From Streptomyces odontomachi (GTDB lineage Bacteria; Actinomycetota; Actinomycetes; Streptomycetales; Streptomycetaceae), in assembly GCF_024435355.1 (NCBI RefSeq), contig NZ_JAMJWG010000010.1, positions 62,001 through 126,000 of the forward strand: a DNA stretch of 64,000 nucleotides, given 5' to 3'. A model generated the notes under the pieces. It searched no databases and was not told the origin of the DNA. It saw only the letters and a list, made by a program, of their open reading frames with translations. The position numbers and the translations under genes are program-made. Of this stretch, positions 18,201 through 25,854 are shown piece after piece; within the stretch, counting starts at the first letter, position 1, and each line of letters begins with the position of its first letter.

Positions 18201-19908
18201 CGCCGCCCTCGGCGTCCTCGTCGCCCGTCCCGGACGAGTCCGAGGCGTAGTCGTCGGTGTCGTCGCCCGAGCCGCCGGCGGACCGCCGGGCGGGCTCGTC
18301 GGACTTGACGCGTCGCCGGCGGCGCCGGCGCGTGCGGCTCTCCGCCGCCTGCTCGCCCTCGTCCGGCTCGTCGAACACCTCGGGCTCGTCGTCCTCGTAG
18401 GCGTCCTCGGCGGCTTCGGCCGCGGCCTGCGCCGCGGCACGCTCGGGGGTCTGGAACTTCGGCTCGGTGAACACCGGCGCCTGGAAGACGGCGACGGCTG
18501 GACGCGCGGGCCGCGCGGGGGTCTCGTCCTCGGCCATCTCGGCCTCCTGAGGCTGTGCCGTCTGCGCGGACGACTGCTTGTCGGGTACGGATTGCTGGGG
18601 TACGGGCGGTGCGGACACCGCCACGGACTGCTGTGCCGTGGGCTCGGAGAACCCGGCCGCGGCCTTGCGGGTAGCCCGGCGTCGGACCCGCCGGGGCGCC
18701 TGCGGCTCGTCGGAACCGCCGGGGGCGTCCGCGGGCGGCGGCCCGGCGGGGGGCTCGTCGCCGGAGCCGGTACGCGGACCGGACGCGGCCTGCGCGGCAG
18801 CACCGGCCTCGGGAGCGTCGGCGGGCCCGGCGGTGGACTCGTCGGCGGAGGTGTCGTCGGCAGCGGACGCGGCAGGGTCTGCGGCGTCCGCCTCGGAAGC
18901 GGTCGCCTCGGTGCCGGTGCCGGTCTCCTCGGCGGTCTCGGTGGCCTCGGCTGCCGCGCTGGTCTCGGCGGGTCCGGCCGGCGCAGCCCGTTCCGCGGTC
19001 GGCGTCGCGTCGGCCGGCGTGCGGCTCGCGGGCACCGACACCGGCTCGGCGGCCTGGGCTGCGTCGTCCGCGCCGGCGCCGGGCCGGGTGGCCCTGGTGT
19101 CCTCGGCGCCCTGGTCGTCGGACGAGCCGGCGGTGGCGCCGGCGTCGGCGTCGGTGGTCGGCCGGGGCGCACCCGCGGGCGCCGATGCGCGACGGCGGGT
19201 ACGACGGGCGGACCGGGCGGCGGAAGCGTCCGTGGCCGGCTCGGCGTCGGACGGGCCGGCGGCGGCCGGCTCGGTGCCGGGCTGGTCGGCGGGTGACGTC
19301 CCGTGGCCCGACGGCGCTGCTTCGGTGGCTTCGGCGGTCGACTGCGCGGTGGGCGCGGTCTGCTCCACCGGCTTCGGTGAGCCCGCGGGGGCGGAGGCGC
19401 GGCGACGGGTGCGCCGCCAGGTCGGTGCGTCCGCCGCGGCGGTGGTCTCTATGGCGGCTTCCGCGGCTGCCACGGCCTCGGCGACCTCGGCGGCGACCTC
19501 CGCAGGGGCGGCATCGGACGCCACGGCGTCCCCGGTCTCGGGGGCTGCGGTCTCGGCGGCGTCGGGCTCCGTGGCCTCCGGGGTCTCGGCCGCCTCGCCG
19601 GTCACGGCGTCGGCCGCGTCGGCGGTGGCCTCCACGGCCTCCGCGGTGGAGTCGGCCTCGGTGGCCGCCGGCTCCTCTGCGGCGCCCGTGTGGACCCCGG
19701 AAGTCGGGGCGGATGCCGGTGTGGATGCGGTTGTGGATGCCGCGAGGGTCCCGGCGTCGGTCTCCGGCTCGGAGGACTGCGCGGCGGGCGGGCCCGCGGG
19801 GCGGGATGCGGCACGGCGACGACGCGGTGGGAGCGTGTCGCTCGGGGTGTCCGCAGTGGTGAAGTTGTTGTTCTGCGAGCCCTGGGTGGGTTCGTTCGGC
19901 TCAAGCAT
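15202..19908 (-). CDS. rne: RNase E/G family ribonuclease with long low-complexity arms
   Basis: A 1568-residue endoribonuclease that cleaves single-stranded 5'-monophosphorylated RNA. The catalytic core lies at about 725-1145: an S1-like part (HGDRTQIGVLEDN through YVGNVYLGKVQNVLPSM), DNase-I-like part with metal-binding aspartates in VVVDVNTGKF and VVIDFIDM, and the zinc-link CAHCNGRGL. Unlike E. coli, both arms are long. The N-terminal 720 residues are Ala/Glu/Asp-rich with Arg clusters, and the C-terminal 420 end in a Lys/Ala-rich histone-like tail. The motif RRxRRRASAPAGSP recurs at about 170, 240, 1240 and 1320, with weaker copies near 30, 412 and 1400. A run of Gly-Glu dipeptides sits near 1385. 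These arms probably bind RNA and partner enzymes. Confidence 0.94.
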   Translation of the reverse strand: MLEPNEPTQGSQNNNFTTADTPSDTLPPRRRRAASRPAGPPAAQSSEPETDAGTLAASTTASTPASAPTSGVHTGAAEEPAATEADSTAEAVEATADAADAVTGEAAETPEATEPDAAETAAPETGDAVASDAAPAEVAAEVAEAVAAAEAAIETTAAADAPTWRRTRRRASAPAGSPKPVEQTAPTAQSTAEATEAAPSGHGTSPADQPGTEPAAAGPSDAEPATDASAARSARRTRRRASAPAGAPRPTTDADAGATAGSSDDQGAEDTRATRPGAGADDAAQAAEPVSVPASRTPADATPTAERAAPAGPAETSAAAEATETAEETGTGTEATASEADAADPAASAADDTSADESTAGPADAPEAGAAAQAASGPRTGSGDEPPAGPPPADAPGGSDEPQAPRRVRRRATRKAAAGFSEPTAQQSVAVSAPPVPQQSVPDKQSSAQTAQPQEAEMAEDETPARPARPAVAVFQAPVFTEPKFQTPERAAAQAAAEAAEDAYEDDEPEVFDEPDEGEQAAESRTRRRRRRRVKSDEPARRSAGGSGDDTDDYASDSSGTGDEDAEGGVDDAADGDESEDSGARRRRRRGGRRRRRGENADAEQSDVDESADGDGRHAEDGESGDESKDGAQGHEDAADDDGESSSSRRRRRRRRRAGEGSSEADGTTDDPERTVVKVREPRKKEDRASAPSDEVQSIKGSTRLEAKKQRRREGREQGRRRVPIITEAEFLARREAVERVMVVRQHGDRTQIGVLEDNVLVEHYVNKEQSTSYVGNVYLGKVQNVLPSMEAAFIDIGKGRNAVLYAGEVNFEALGLPGGPRRIESALKSGQSVLVQVTKDPIGHKGARLTSQVSLPGRYLVYVPEGSMTGISRKLPDTERARLKTILKKIVPEDAGVIVRTAAEGASEDELRRDVERLQNQWTDIQKKAKGSGSSAPSLLYGEPDMTVRVVRDIFNEDFSKVIVSGDEAWETIHGYVSYVAPDLAERLSRWTSETDVFATYRIDEQLMKALDRKVWLPSGGSLVIDKTEAMVVVDVNTGKFTGQGGNLEETVTRNNLEAAEEIVRQLRLRDLGGIVVIDFIDMVLESNRDLVLRRLLECLGRDRTKHQVAEVTSLGLVQMTRKRVGQGLLESFSETCAHCNGRGLIVHMDQPPAAGGGKRKKRGRAAEPEPAERAPEPVEVEPAAAPAAAAAELPAAAAAELPAAAYQPMQPDEELFSSVAEAEAAAGRGGRRSRRRATRRASAPAGSPRTYESEESPAEVLVETAAPAAGEPATLAEPVETATEPGQPLAEAEAETIPAAPAAEAASAGRGRRRVSRRATAPAGSPEVAEVTVTEGGTVLAEPSVLAETPEPQVAVAEEPPAPAAEEPAAPAAEPAAEGEGEGEGEGEGEGAGPARPRRRAVRKATAPTTSEETAVVVVSASERPAPPAEAGEVAQVVEANEAAGRDEEAAEEAAADEAAEATVAAAEGEGAEEGAPARKTARRTTKKAPAKAAAKKATAAKATAAKTTATKKTAAKKATTAKKAPASKAAKAPAKKSPTKKATTKKTAAAEQQSPSSVTAQTDEG

Positions 19909-20140
19909 GCGGGCGGTTCTCCCGTCAGGCTCCCGGGCGCCGCTGTTCCCCGGTGACGTCCGCGGTCCGCGCGGTGAGCGCGGGTCCGCCTTCCGGGGCG
20001 CGGGCGCCGCACGGGAGCTCTCTGTGTCTTGTCTCGCCGGTTCCGCACGCCATGTACGTGCGGCCTGGCGAAAGTCTTCTGGTCGGTGCGCTGCCCGACC
20101 CAGGTGGCTCCCGAGTGCAAGGGCGGCGCGTCGACGGGTC
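19909..20140 (-). promoter_or_regulatory. 5' region of the RNase E/G gene
   Basis: 232 bp upstream of rne and downstream of the DUF2344 gene start-to-stop order. It contains a 7-bp hairpin (CCGCACG, 20043-20049 with 20057-20063). RNase E messages are often autoregulated through their leaders; whether this hairpin takes part is untested. Confidence 0.35.
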
Positions 20141-21148
20141 CTACGCGGAGCCTTCCGGCACCGTGCCCAGGTCCTGAAGGGCCTGGGAAGCGCCCCCAGC
20201 CTGCGCGGCGGCGAGTCCAGCGGCCCCTCGGCCTTCGGCCGGGGTGGCCGCGCTCGCCTCGCGGTCGGGCGCGAGCGGGTCGGTCACCGTGCCGTTCTCC
20301 TCGTCGAATGGCCCCTGCGCCAGCCTGGTCACCGCTACCGGGACCGGCGGCGCCAGGTCGGCCACTGCGTGGAGACCGGACAGGACGTCGTCGGGTCGTA
20401 CGGCAGGCGTCACGTGCCGGACAACCAGCCGCAGTATCGCACAGGGCTGGTCCCCCGGCCTATCAGCCGCCGTGTCCATGCTGCCAGGCGGCCGGGTGGG
20501 GCCCGGGAAGCCCGGTCGTGCGGTTCCCGGGTACCCCGTGGAACGCGGTGCTCCCGCGGTGCTCACCGCGCCTGGGGCTGGCCGAAACGCCGCTGGTGAT
20601 CCTGCGGGCACCGGCTGATCCGTGGGCGCCGTGCCGTCCGCGGGCGCCGGCTCGGCGGGCTGTGCCGTCAGGTCGACGACGGCAGCGCGGGCATCGAACG
20701 TGCGCATGCCGCTCTTCGTCCTGCGCTGCACCTCGACCGTCTGCGCGGCCAGGAAGGCCGCGACGGCCTGCGCGGCGTCCTCGTACCGCACGCCGGGCAT
20801 CCGCAGCTCCCAGACCGAAGCGGCGAGCCGCTCGGCCAGGCCTGACGTGCGCGCCTCGACGGCCTCGAGGACGTCGAGCCCGTCCGGCAGCGACACGTCG
20901 ACGAGCGTGCGCAGCGTCTCCGGGTCGCGGAACTCGGTGAGTGCGATCTCCAGGTACTCGGCCTCGCTGCCCGTGCCGGTGGGTGCGGCATTGGCGTACG
21001 ACACCTTGGGGTGCGGAGTGAAGCCGGCCGAGTAGGCCATGGGCACCTCGGCACGGCGCAGGGCACGCTCGAAAGCGCGCTGGAAGTCGCGGTGGCTGGT
21101 GAACCGGAGGCGGCCGCGCTTGGTGTAGCGAAGTCGGATGCGCTGCAC
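20141..21148 (-). CDS. TIGR03936/DUF2344 radical-SAM-associated protein
   Basis: Conserved bacterial protein found beside, or fused to, the TIGR03960 B12-binding radical SAM protein (here at 28833-30773 beyond the mobile element), with which it presumably works. The core is RIRLRYTKRGRLRFTSHRD, ALRRAEVPMAYSAGFTPHPKVSYANA and GTGSEAEYLEIALTE, ending in ILRLVVRHVTPAVRPDDVL. The middle and C-terminus carry long Pro/Ala/Gly-rich inserts. I give the conservative GTG start (335 residues). An AAGGAG (21199-21204) is 8 bp before an in-frame CTG at 21190, which would add 14 residues and has better spacing. Substrate unknown; a tRNA or cofactor modification role is only a guess. Confidence 0.85.
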   Translation of the reverse strand: MQRIRLRYTKRGRLRFTSHRDFQRAFERALRRAEVPMAYSAGFTPHPKVSYANAAPTGTGSEAEYLEIALTEFRDPETLRTLVDVSLPDGLDVLEAVEARTSGLAERLAASVWELRMPGVRYEDAAQAVAAFLAAQTVEVQRRTKSGMRTFDARAAVVDLTAQPAEPAPADGTAPTDQPVPAGSPAAFRPAPGAVSTAGAPRSTGYPGTARPGFPGPTRPPGSMDTAADRPGDQPCAILRLVVRHVTPAVRPDDVLSGLHAVADLAPPVPVAVTRLAQGPFDEENGTVTDPLAPDREASAATPAEGRGAAGLAAAQAGGASQALQDLGTVPEGSA

Positions 21149-21519
21149 CGCGGGTGCGGGCGGCGGGCCTTCGGGCTGTCGCTTGCCCAGTGGTACGTCT
21201 CCTTGTGTGGCTCCACGGTCCGTGCGCCTCCCCGGCCGTCCGGCGGTCGGGCGGCTGACGCCCTTCCGTGCGGCCGGCCCGATGGCGGCTCCGCACCGGC
21301 GGAGCCCAGACGCGTTCGGACCTTCTCTCAAGAGTACGCGCCAGGTGCCCGTCGCGTTCCCCTCGGGCCTCGCACTGCGAAGCCGCCCCCGGCCGCGCCG
21401 GTCCGCACGACGGCCTGCGGCACTGCCCGGAACGGGCTCCGGGGTGCCGGCCATGCGCCGTGCGGGCCGGCGGCAGCGGGCAGGTGCCGTGGCCCACCGG
21501 CTGCGCGGTGCGGCCGTGA
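21149..21519. other. Spacer after the repeat protein gene
   Basis: 371 bp. It contains a 13-bp inverted repeat with one mismatch (21397-21409 with 21459-21471), a likely terminator for the leftward repeat-protein gene, and the Shine-Dalgarno region of the DUF2344 gene. No conserved reading frame seen. Confidence 0.45.
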
Positions 21520-23013
21520 CTACGGACGGCGACGGTGCCGTGCCGAACCGTGGCGGGGTGCGGTGGACCGTGGTTCGCGGTCGTCCGGGCGTGGGAAAGG
21601 GGGCGGCGCCGGCTTGGCCGGTGGCAGGCTCTGCGGCACCGCGTCCCGGGGCGCGCCGAACACCGTCGTGCGAAGGTCGCCGCCCAGGCCCCGCACGCTC
21701 GCCCGCGCCGCCCGCACCGCCTGCCGTACGCTCTCGGACGCCTCCTTGACGCTCGCGCGCCCGGCCCTGACCGCCCGCGCGGCCGGCCGCCACACGGCGT
21801 CGCGCACCCGGTGCCCGAGCGGCGTCAGCACGGCCCGGTACACCCAGCGCACCGGCACCAGCAGCGCCGACACGAGCCGTCCGAGGAAGCGGGCGAGCCA
21901 TCCGATGCCGTCCGCCAGCTGCCGGAAGCACCAGGCGATCCCGCGGCCGACGACGAGCGACACATGCCCCGCGACGCGCCAGGCGTGCCCGACCGCCGCA
22001 CCGATCTCCCGGGCGACCACCGCGATCACCCGCCCGACCGGCACCAGCACCCAGCGCCACACGGCCACGGCGGGCACCACGACCAGCACGGTCAGCACGC
22101 GCCACAGCGCGTTCCCCACCGGCACGGCGACGTACCGCCAGAGCGCCACCCACGGCAGCACGAAGACCAACCGGCCGAGCCACAGCAGCGCACCCGCCAC
22201 GGCCCCCGCCACCCGGGCCAGCCCACGCCCCATCACCCGTACCGCCCGGGCCACCCGACGCCCCGTCGCCCGCCCCACGCGGCCCAACCAGCCGCCGATG
22301 GCGCGCGCCAGCCGGCCGGCCCGCCTCGCGAGCACGCGACCCCACCGGACGCATCCAGCGGCAACCCACCGCACCGCGCGGGCGAGGGCACGCCCGGTCG
22401 GTGCCAGCACCCGCCGGTGCAGCCAGCCGGCCGGACGGACGACCAGGGTCCGCACCAGCCACGCCACGCCCGCACCGAAGGCGCGCAGGACCCGGACGAC
22501 GGCCCGCCCGGCCGGCGTGAGCACACGCCGGTACACCCAGCCGGCGGGCACGGTCACCAGCATCCGCGCCAGCCACGTCACGCCCCGGCCGAGCCCTCTG
22601 ACGGATCGCACCACCGCCCGCCAGGCCAGCGCCAGGATCCGGCGGTGCGCCCACTGCGCGGGCTGGACGATCAGCCGCCGCGCGCACCAGACCACTGCCG
22701 CGCCCAGGGCCCCGGTCGGGCGTACCACCCACGTCCGCCACAGCCACGCGAGTCCTCGCCCCGAAGGCGCGAGCACCGTGCGCCACAGCAGCTGGCCGCC
22801 GGTCACGAGCGCGTCCCACACCATGCGCACCGGAAGGATCAGCCCGAACGCCACGATCCGCACCGGCATGCGGATCGCCACGACGAGGCATCCCTCGGGC
22901 TGCTGCGGGGCGGGCTGCGGGGCGAGCTCCGGCGACGTCGGATCACCCGAAGGCTCCAGGCCATCCGACGGCTCCGGATCGCCCGACGGCTCCGGCACCT
23001 TCTCAAGGTCCAT
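21520..23013 (-). CDS. Repeat-built Arg/Trp/Val-rich protein of unknown function
   Basis: 497 residues, not matched to a family I recognise. After an acidic Pro/Ser-rich N-terminus with short GDPEPS repeats (about 5-35) the protein consists of imperfect units of about 38 residues. Units of the form WxxRRVLxPxGRAxxRxxR followed by GVAWLxRxLVVxPAG are clearest at three consecutive positions in the first half and decay further on. Hydrophobic faces alternate with arginines every 3-4 residues, suggesting amphipathic or membrane-embedded helices. The C-terminus is Pro/Arg-rich and polar. ATG at 23013 has GGAGG 3-4 bases upstream. It is divergent from the Trypco2 gene with a shared 153-bp promoter region. 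Real gene with good codon bias; role unknown. Confidence 0.75.
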   Translation of the reverse strand: MDLEKVPEPSGDPEPSDGLEPSGDPTSPELAPQPAPQQPEGCLVVAIRMPVRIVAFGLILPVRMVWDALVTGGQLLWRTVLAPSGRGLAWLWRTWVVRPTGALGAAVVWCARRLIVQPAQWAHRRILALAWRAVVRSVRGLGRGVTWLARMLVTVPAGWVYRRVLTPAGRAVVRVLRAFGAGVAWLVRTLVVRPAGWLHRRVLAPTGRALARAVRWVAAGCVRWGRVLARRAGRLARAIGGWLGRVGRATGRRVARAVRVMGRGLARVAGAVAGALLWLGRLVFVLPWVALWRYVAVPVGNALWRVLTVLVVVPAVAVWRWVLVPVGRVIAVVAREIGAAVGHAWRVAGHVSLVVGRGIAWCFRQLADGIGWLARFLGRLVSALLVPVRWVYRAVLTPLGHRVRDAVWRPAARAVRAGRASVKEASESVRQAVRAARASVRGLGGDLRTTVFGAPRDAVPQSLPPAKPAPPPFPRPDDREPRSTAPRHGSARHRRRP

Positions 23014-23166
23014 ACCCCTCCGGACGCACCAGCGGGCCGTCCGGATCCCTGAGGAGATCGAGCAGGGCAGCAATCGAGCGGGGCACCAAGGGAGCCAGCC
23101 GATACGCTGCCTACCGGCCATCCGGCCATCAGATCAGCGGTACAGGCAACAGGGGGGCGGCCGCCG

Positions 23167-23484
23167 ATGACGCAGGAACCGTGGGCGGGACTGTCCGAGG
23201 CCATCAGTGCGATCCGGGCCGAGTTGGAACGGGCCATGGACGACGGTCGTGAGCACTCGATCCACTTCCGCACCGGGCCGGTGGAGATGGAGTTCGCCGT
23301 GGACGTCAAGAAGGACGCCCAGGCCGGGGCGAAGGTGTCCGTCCTGCCGTGGAGCGCCAGCGCGGAGGCGAAGGCCGGTCACGCGACCGGCAGCACGTCC
23401 CGCCTGAAGATCACCTTGCAACCGGTCGACGAGCACGGCCAGGACCAGCAGATCGGCGCGCACGCTCCGCAGCGTCCGCGGTGA
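23167..23484 (+). CDS. Trypco2 (trypsin-co-occurring) domain protein
   Basis: 105 residues matching the trypsin-co-occurring domain 2 family: GLSEAISAIRAELERAM helix, then HFRTGPVEMEFAVDVKKDA strand pair, and SRLKITLQPVDEHG at the end. Published comparative genomics places this domain with trypsin-like or caspase-like proteases in conflict-related gene clusters. Here no protease is adjacent, only the repeat protein on the other strand, so it is an orphan copy. Start ATG follows a G-rich AGGGGGG stretch. The stop codon lies inside a 13-bp terminator stem. Confidence 0.75.
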   Translation: MTQEPWAGLSEAISAIRAELERAMDDGREHSIHFRTGPVEMEFAVDVKKDAQAGAKVSVLPWSASAEAKAGHATGSTSRLKITLQPVDEHGQDQQIGAHAPQRPR

Positions 23485-23520
23485 CGGTCCCTTCCGAGGG
23501 GAGGCAGCGTCACCGCGGAC
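23474..23520 (+). terminator. Long hairpin at the Trypco2 stop
   Basis: A perfect 13-bp inverted repeat (23474-23486 with 23508-23520, GTCCGCGGTGACG and its complement) with a 21-nt spacer; the TGA stop is within the left arm. Confidence 0.65.
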
Positions 23521-23556
23521 ACCGCTTACGAAGCGAACACCGCTTATGAAGCGGCG
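23521..23556. repeat. Two tandem 18-bp units
   Basis: ACCGCTTACGAAGCGAAC is followed directly by a diverged copy. Each can fold on its CGCTT/AAGCG ends. It sits at the original 3' end of the radical SAM gene. Confidence 0.5.
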
Positions 23557-23633
23557 TTCGAGCCGGTCGGCGAGTTGACGACGGTGAGCGGCAGCAGCTT
23601 CTTCCCGGTCGGGCCGACCTGGATCTCGGTGTC
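23544..23633 (-). pseudogene. Displaced 3' end of the radical SAM gene
   Basis: Read on the minus strand this gives DTEIQVGPTGKK, LLPLTVVNSPTGSNAAS and a TAA stop. That is the natural C-terminus of the TIGR03960 protein whose body lies at 28833-30773. The two parts were separated by the element inserted between 23629-23633 and 28906-28910. It has no start codon and is not expressed as a protein by itself. Confidence 0.9.
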
Positions 23634-23655
23634 CATGGCCGGGCATACACCAACA
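23612..23655. other. attL
   Basis: Left junction. Bases up to the GTGTC core (23629-23633) are host gene sequence; CATGGCC and beyond are element sequence. The integrase start codon is 48 bp inside. Confidence 0.85.
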
Positions 23656-23680
23656 GCACCAAATCCAGTACGGTGCCCTC

Positions 23681-25300
23681 ATGGGAACCCGGACCAAAAA
23701 GCGAGCCGCAACGGGCTTACACCAGTACGAAGTTCAGGCTGAGTGGACCGAAGCCGACGTGGCCGTTCTTGAGGACTTGAAAAGGGCCGAGACCAAGCTG
23801 CCTAACGACGCCCCGAAGGCGTTGCTCTCCATACGGCTGTCGGTCCTGACCGACGAGACGACATCACCTGTACGGCAGGAACTCGATCTACGCAGGATGG
23901 CTCTGGATCGCGGCAGTCGAGTCGTCGGCGTCGCGAGCGACCTGAACGTGTCGGCTACGAAGGTCCCACCGTGGAAGCGCAAGGAGCTTGGCGACTGGCT
24001 CAACAACCGGGCGCCGGAGTTCGACGAGATCCTTTTCTGGAAGCTTGACCGCTTCGTGCGGCGCCTGACCGACCTCAGCACCATGATCGACTGGTGCCTG
24101 AAGTACGGAAAGAACCTGGTCTCGAAGAACGACGCGATCGACCTGACCACGACAGCCGGGAAGATCATGGTCACCATCATCGGTGGCATCGCCGAGATCG
24201 AGGCGGCCAACACGAGCACCCGCGTCGCCAACCTCTGGGACTACGTCAAGACGCAGACGGACTGGCTTGTGGGCAAGCCCGCGTACGGCTACGAAACAGC
24301 GGAGAACGAGGACGGCAGAACCGTTCTCGTCATCAACCAGGACGCATACAAGGCACTTCACTGGTGCCGCCGCGCCGCTCTGCGACCGAAGCCCGCTTCC
24401 GGACGACGCATGTCCAAGGTGCTCATCCGTGCTGGCCTCTGTGGGCCGGGCCTGACGACGACGACCATGCTGCGCCGGCTCCGGAACCCGGCACTCATGG
24501 GGTACCGCGTAGAAGAGGACAAGGTCGGGGGCGTACGTCGCTCGAAAGTGCTTCTGGGGAGCGACGCAAAGCCCATCCGGGTGGCAGATCCCATCTTCAC
24601 GGAGGAGGAGTTCGAGACTCTTCAGGCCGCCCTGGACCGCCGCGGGAAGAACCAGCCCACCCGCGCGACTGGGGGCGCAACGAAGTTCCTCGGGGTCCTG
24701 ATCTGCCACGACTGCGGCACCAACATGACGGTCCAGAAGACCAACCACAAGGGGAGGTCATACGAGTATCTGCGGTGTGGCAAGTGCAAGAGCGGGGGCC
24801 TCGGAGCACCCAATCCCCGCGACATCTACGGCCAGCTCGTCGAGGACGTCCTGAAAGTCCTAGGGAACGAGCCCGTCCTGACACGTGAGTACCGGCAGGG
24901 CGCCGAGGCCCGCAAGGAGCAGAAGCGCCTTGAAGAGTCCGTCAGCTACTACATGACCGGACTTGAGCCCGGGGGCCGATTCACGAAGACGCGGTTCACA
25001 CAGGAGAAGGCCGAGAAGACCCTCGACGACCTCATCAGGCAACTGGAGTCCATCGACCCTGAGTCGACCAAGGACCGGTGGGTGGCCGTACACAACGGGA
25101 AGTCGTTCCGGGAGCGCTGGGAGGAGGGCGGCATGGAGGCCATGGGCGCCGATCTGCTCCGGGTCGGCGTGAAGTGCAGGATCAAGCGGACCAAGGTCAA
25201 GGGCGTGCGCGCGCCACACATCCAGATGAAGGTCATGATCCGGAAGGACGTCCGAGAGCGGCTGATCCTCAAGGAAGACGAGTTCGCCGAAGCGTTCTGA
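23681..25300 (+). CDS. int: Large serine recombinase (integrase)
   Basis: 539 residues. The N-terminal resolvase domain has the nucleophile in SIRLSVLTDETTSPVRQ (Ser near 54), the conserved ILFWKLDRFVRR arginine region and the GIAEIEAANTS long helix start. A recombinase domain follows (GKPAYGYETAEN; LRNPALMGYRVEEDK). Then comes a zinc ribbon with paired cysteines (ICHDCGTN and LRCGKCKSGG), a coiled-coil-like segment (about 410-480) and a basic C-terminus. This is the phiC31/phiJoe-type layout, somewhat short for the class. It lies 48 bp inside attL, transcribed away from it, the usual int-att arrangement. It should catalyse attP x attB; excision would need a directionality factor. Confidence 0.95.
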   Translation: MGTRTKKRAATGLHQYEVQAEWTEADVAVLEDLKRAETKLPNDAPKALLSIRLSVLTDETTSPVRQELDLRRMALDRGSRVVGVASDLNVSATKVPPWKRKELGDWLNNRAPEFDEILFWKLDRFVRRLTDLSTMIDWCLKYGKNLVSKNDAIDLTTTAGKIMVTIIGGIAEIEAANTSTRVANLWDYVKTQTDWLVGKPAYGYETAENEDGRTVLVINQDAYKALHWCRRAALRPKPASGRRMSKVLIRAGLCGPGLTTTTMLRRLRNPALMGYRVEEDKVGGVRRSKVLLGSDAKPIRVADPIFTEEEFETLQAALDRRGKNQPTRATGGATKFLGVLICHDCGTNMTVQKTNHKGRSYEYLRCGKCKSGGLGAPNPRDIYGQLVEDVLKVLGNEPVLTREYRQGAEARKEQKRLEESVSYYMTGLEPGGRFTKTRFTQEKAEKTLDDLIRQLESIDPESTKDRWVAVHNGKSFRERWEEGGMEAMGADLLRVGVKCRIKRTKVKGVRAPHIQMKVMIRKDVRERLILKEDEFAEAF

Positions 25301-25324
25301 GCCAAGTCGTTCGCACGCGAACAG

Positions 25325-25360
25325 AGCCCCTCTTCCCGTGCAACACCGGGAAAAGGGGCT
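25325..25360 (+). terminator. Terminator of the integrase gene
   Basis: AGCCCC (from 25325) through CTTCCCG pairs with CGGGAAAAGGGGCT (to 25360), about 13 pairs with one bulge, 25 bp past the integrase stop. Confidence 0.75.
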
Positions 25361-25528
25361 GCTCACCTCATGAGGACCACGCCCCAGGGTCGAATGGCTC
25401 TTCCGTCCCATCGTCGCTCACGATCACGATTTCGCTCTCTATGAGGGACTTCGCCCTGTCAGCAGCGGGAGGGAGCGAAGACGGGGAGAGATGTCGGGGA
25501 CGCCGGGACGTGCCATCGGGCATTGCAG

Positions 25529-25744
25529 TTATCGACGCCACCCGCCCTCATCCCCTGCTTCTCTGGCCAACCGCCGGGACCGCGCGATGTCCTCAGCGAC
25601 ACCGGCAGCGATGAGATCGGCACCGAATGTGTGGCCAGAGCCGACGTAGCGCCAGCGCGCGTCCGTGGTCTCGTCTGGGCTGTCGGCATGCCCAATGTGG
25701 TGGGCTCGTTCGGCGCGCAGTGCCGCGTAAGTAGTGGAGTAAGT
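25529..25744 (-). pseudogene. C-terminal fragment of a RepSA-like replication initiator
   Basis: The minus strand reads YAALRAERAHHIGHADSPDE, then DARWRYVGSGHTFGADLIAA and GVAEDIARSRRLAREAG before a TAA at 25529. The WRYxGSGHT...ADLIAAGVAEDIARxRRLARE pattern resembles the C-terminus of pSAM2 RepSA-type initiators of actinobacterial integrative elements (recognised from memory). The remainder of the gene is absent: coding ends where the IS inverted repeat begins. This suggests the element descends from a replicating integrative element. Confidence 0.5.
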
Positions 25745-25767
25745 GGTTGTTGTCTTTCCGGTCTTGA
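25745..25767. repeat. Left 23-bp inverted repeat of IS-like block
   Basis: GGTTGTTGTCTTTCCGGTCTTGA; 21 of 23 bases match the inverse of 28573-28595. It interrupts the RepSA-like fragment exactly at its edge. Confidence 0.7.
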
Positions 25768-25854
25768 AGCCTGTGTTTTCGCTGGTCGGGCATGGGATCG
25801 GTGATCTCGTGGGAGTGGTGGCCTGTCGTGTTGCTGCTCCTGCGGAGGTCGTGG

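Larger units (their letters stand above)
25301..25854. other. Non-coding/degenerate stretch after int
   Basis: 554 bp. Besides the int terminator and the replication-initiator remnant (25529-25744) it contains the left inverted-repeat end of the IS-like block (25745-25767). The 25376-25528 part shows no recognisable gene. Confidence 0.5.
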
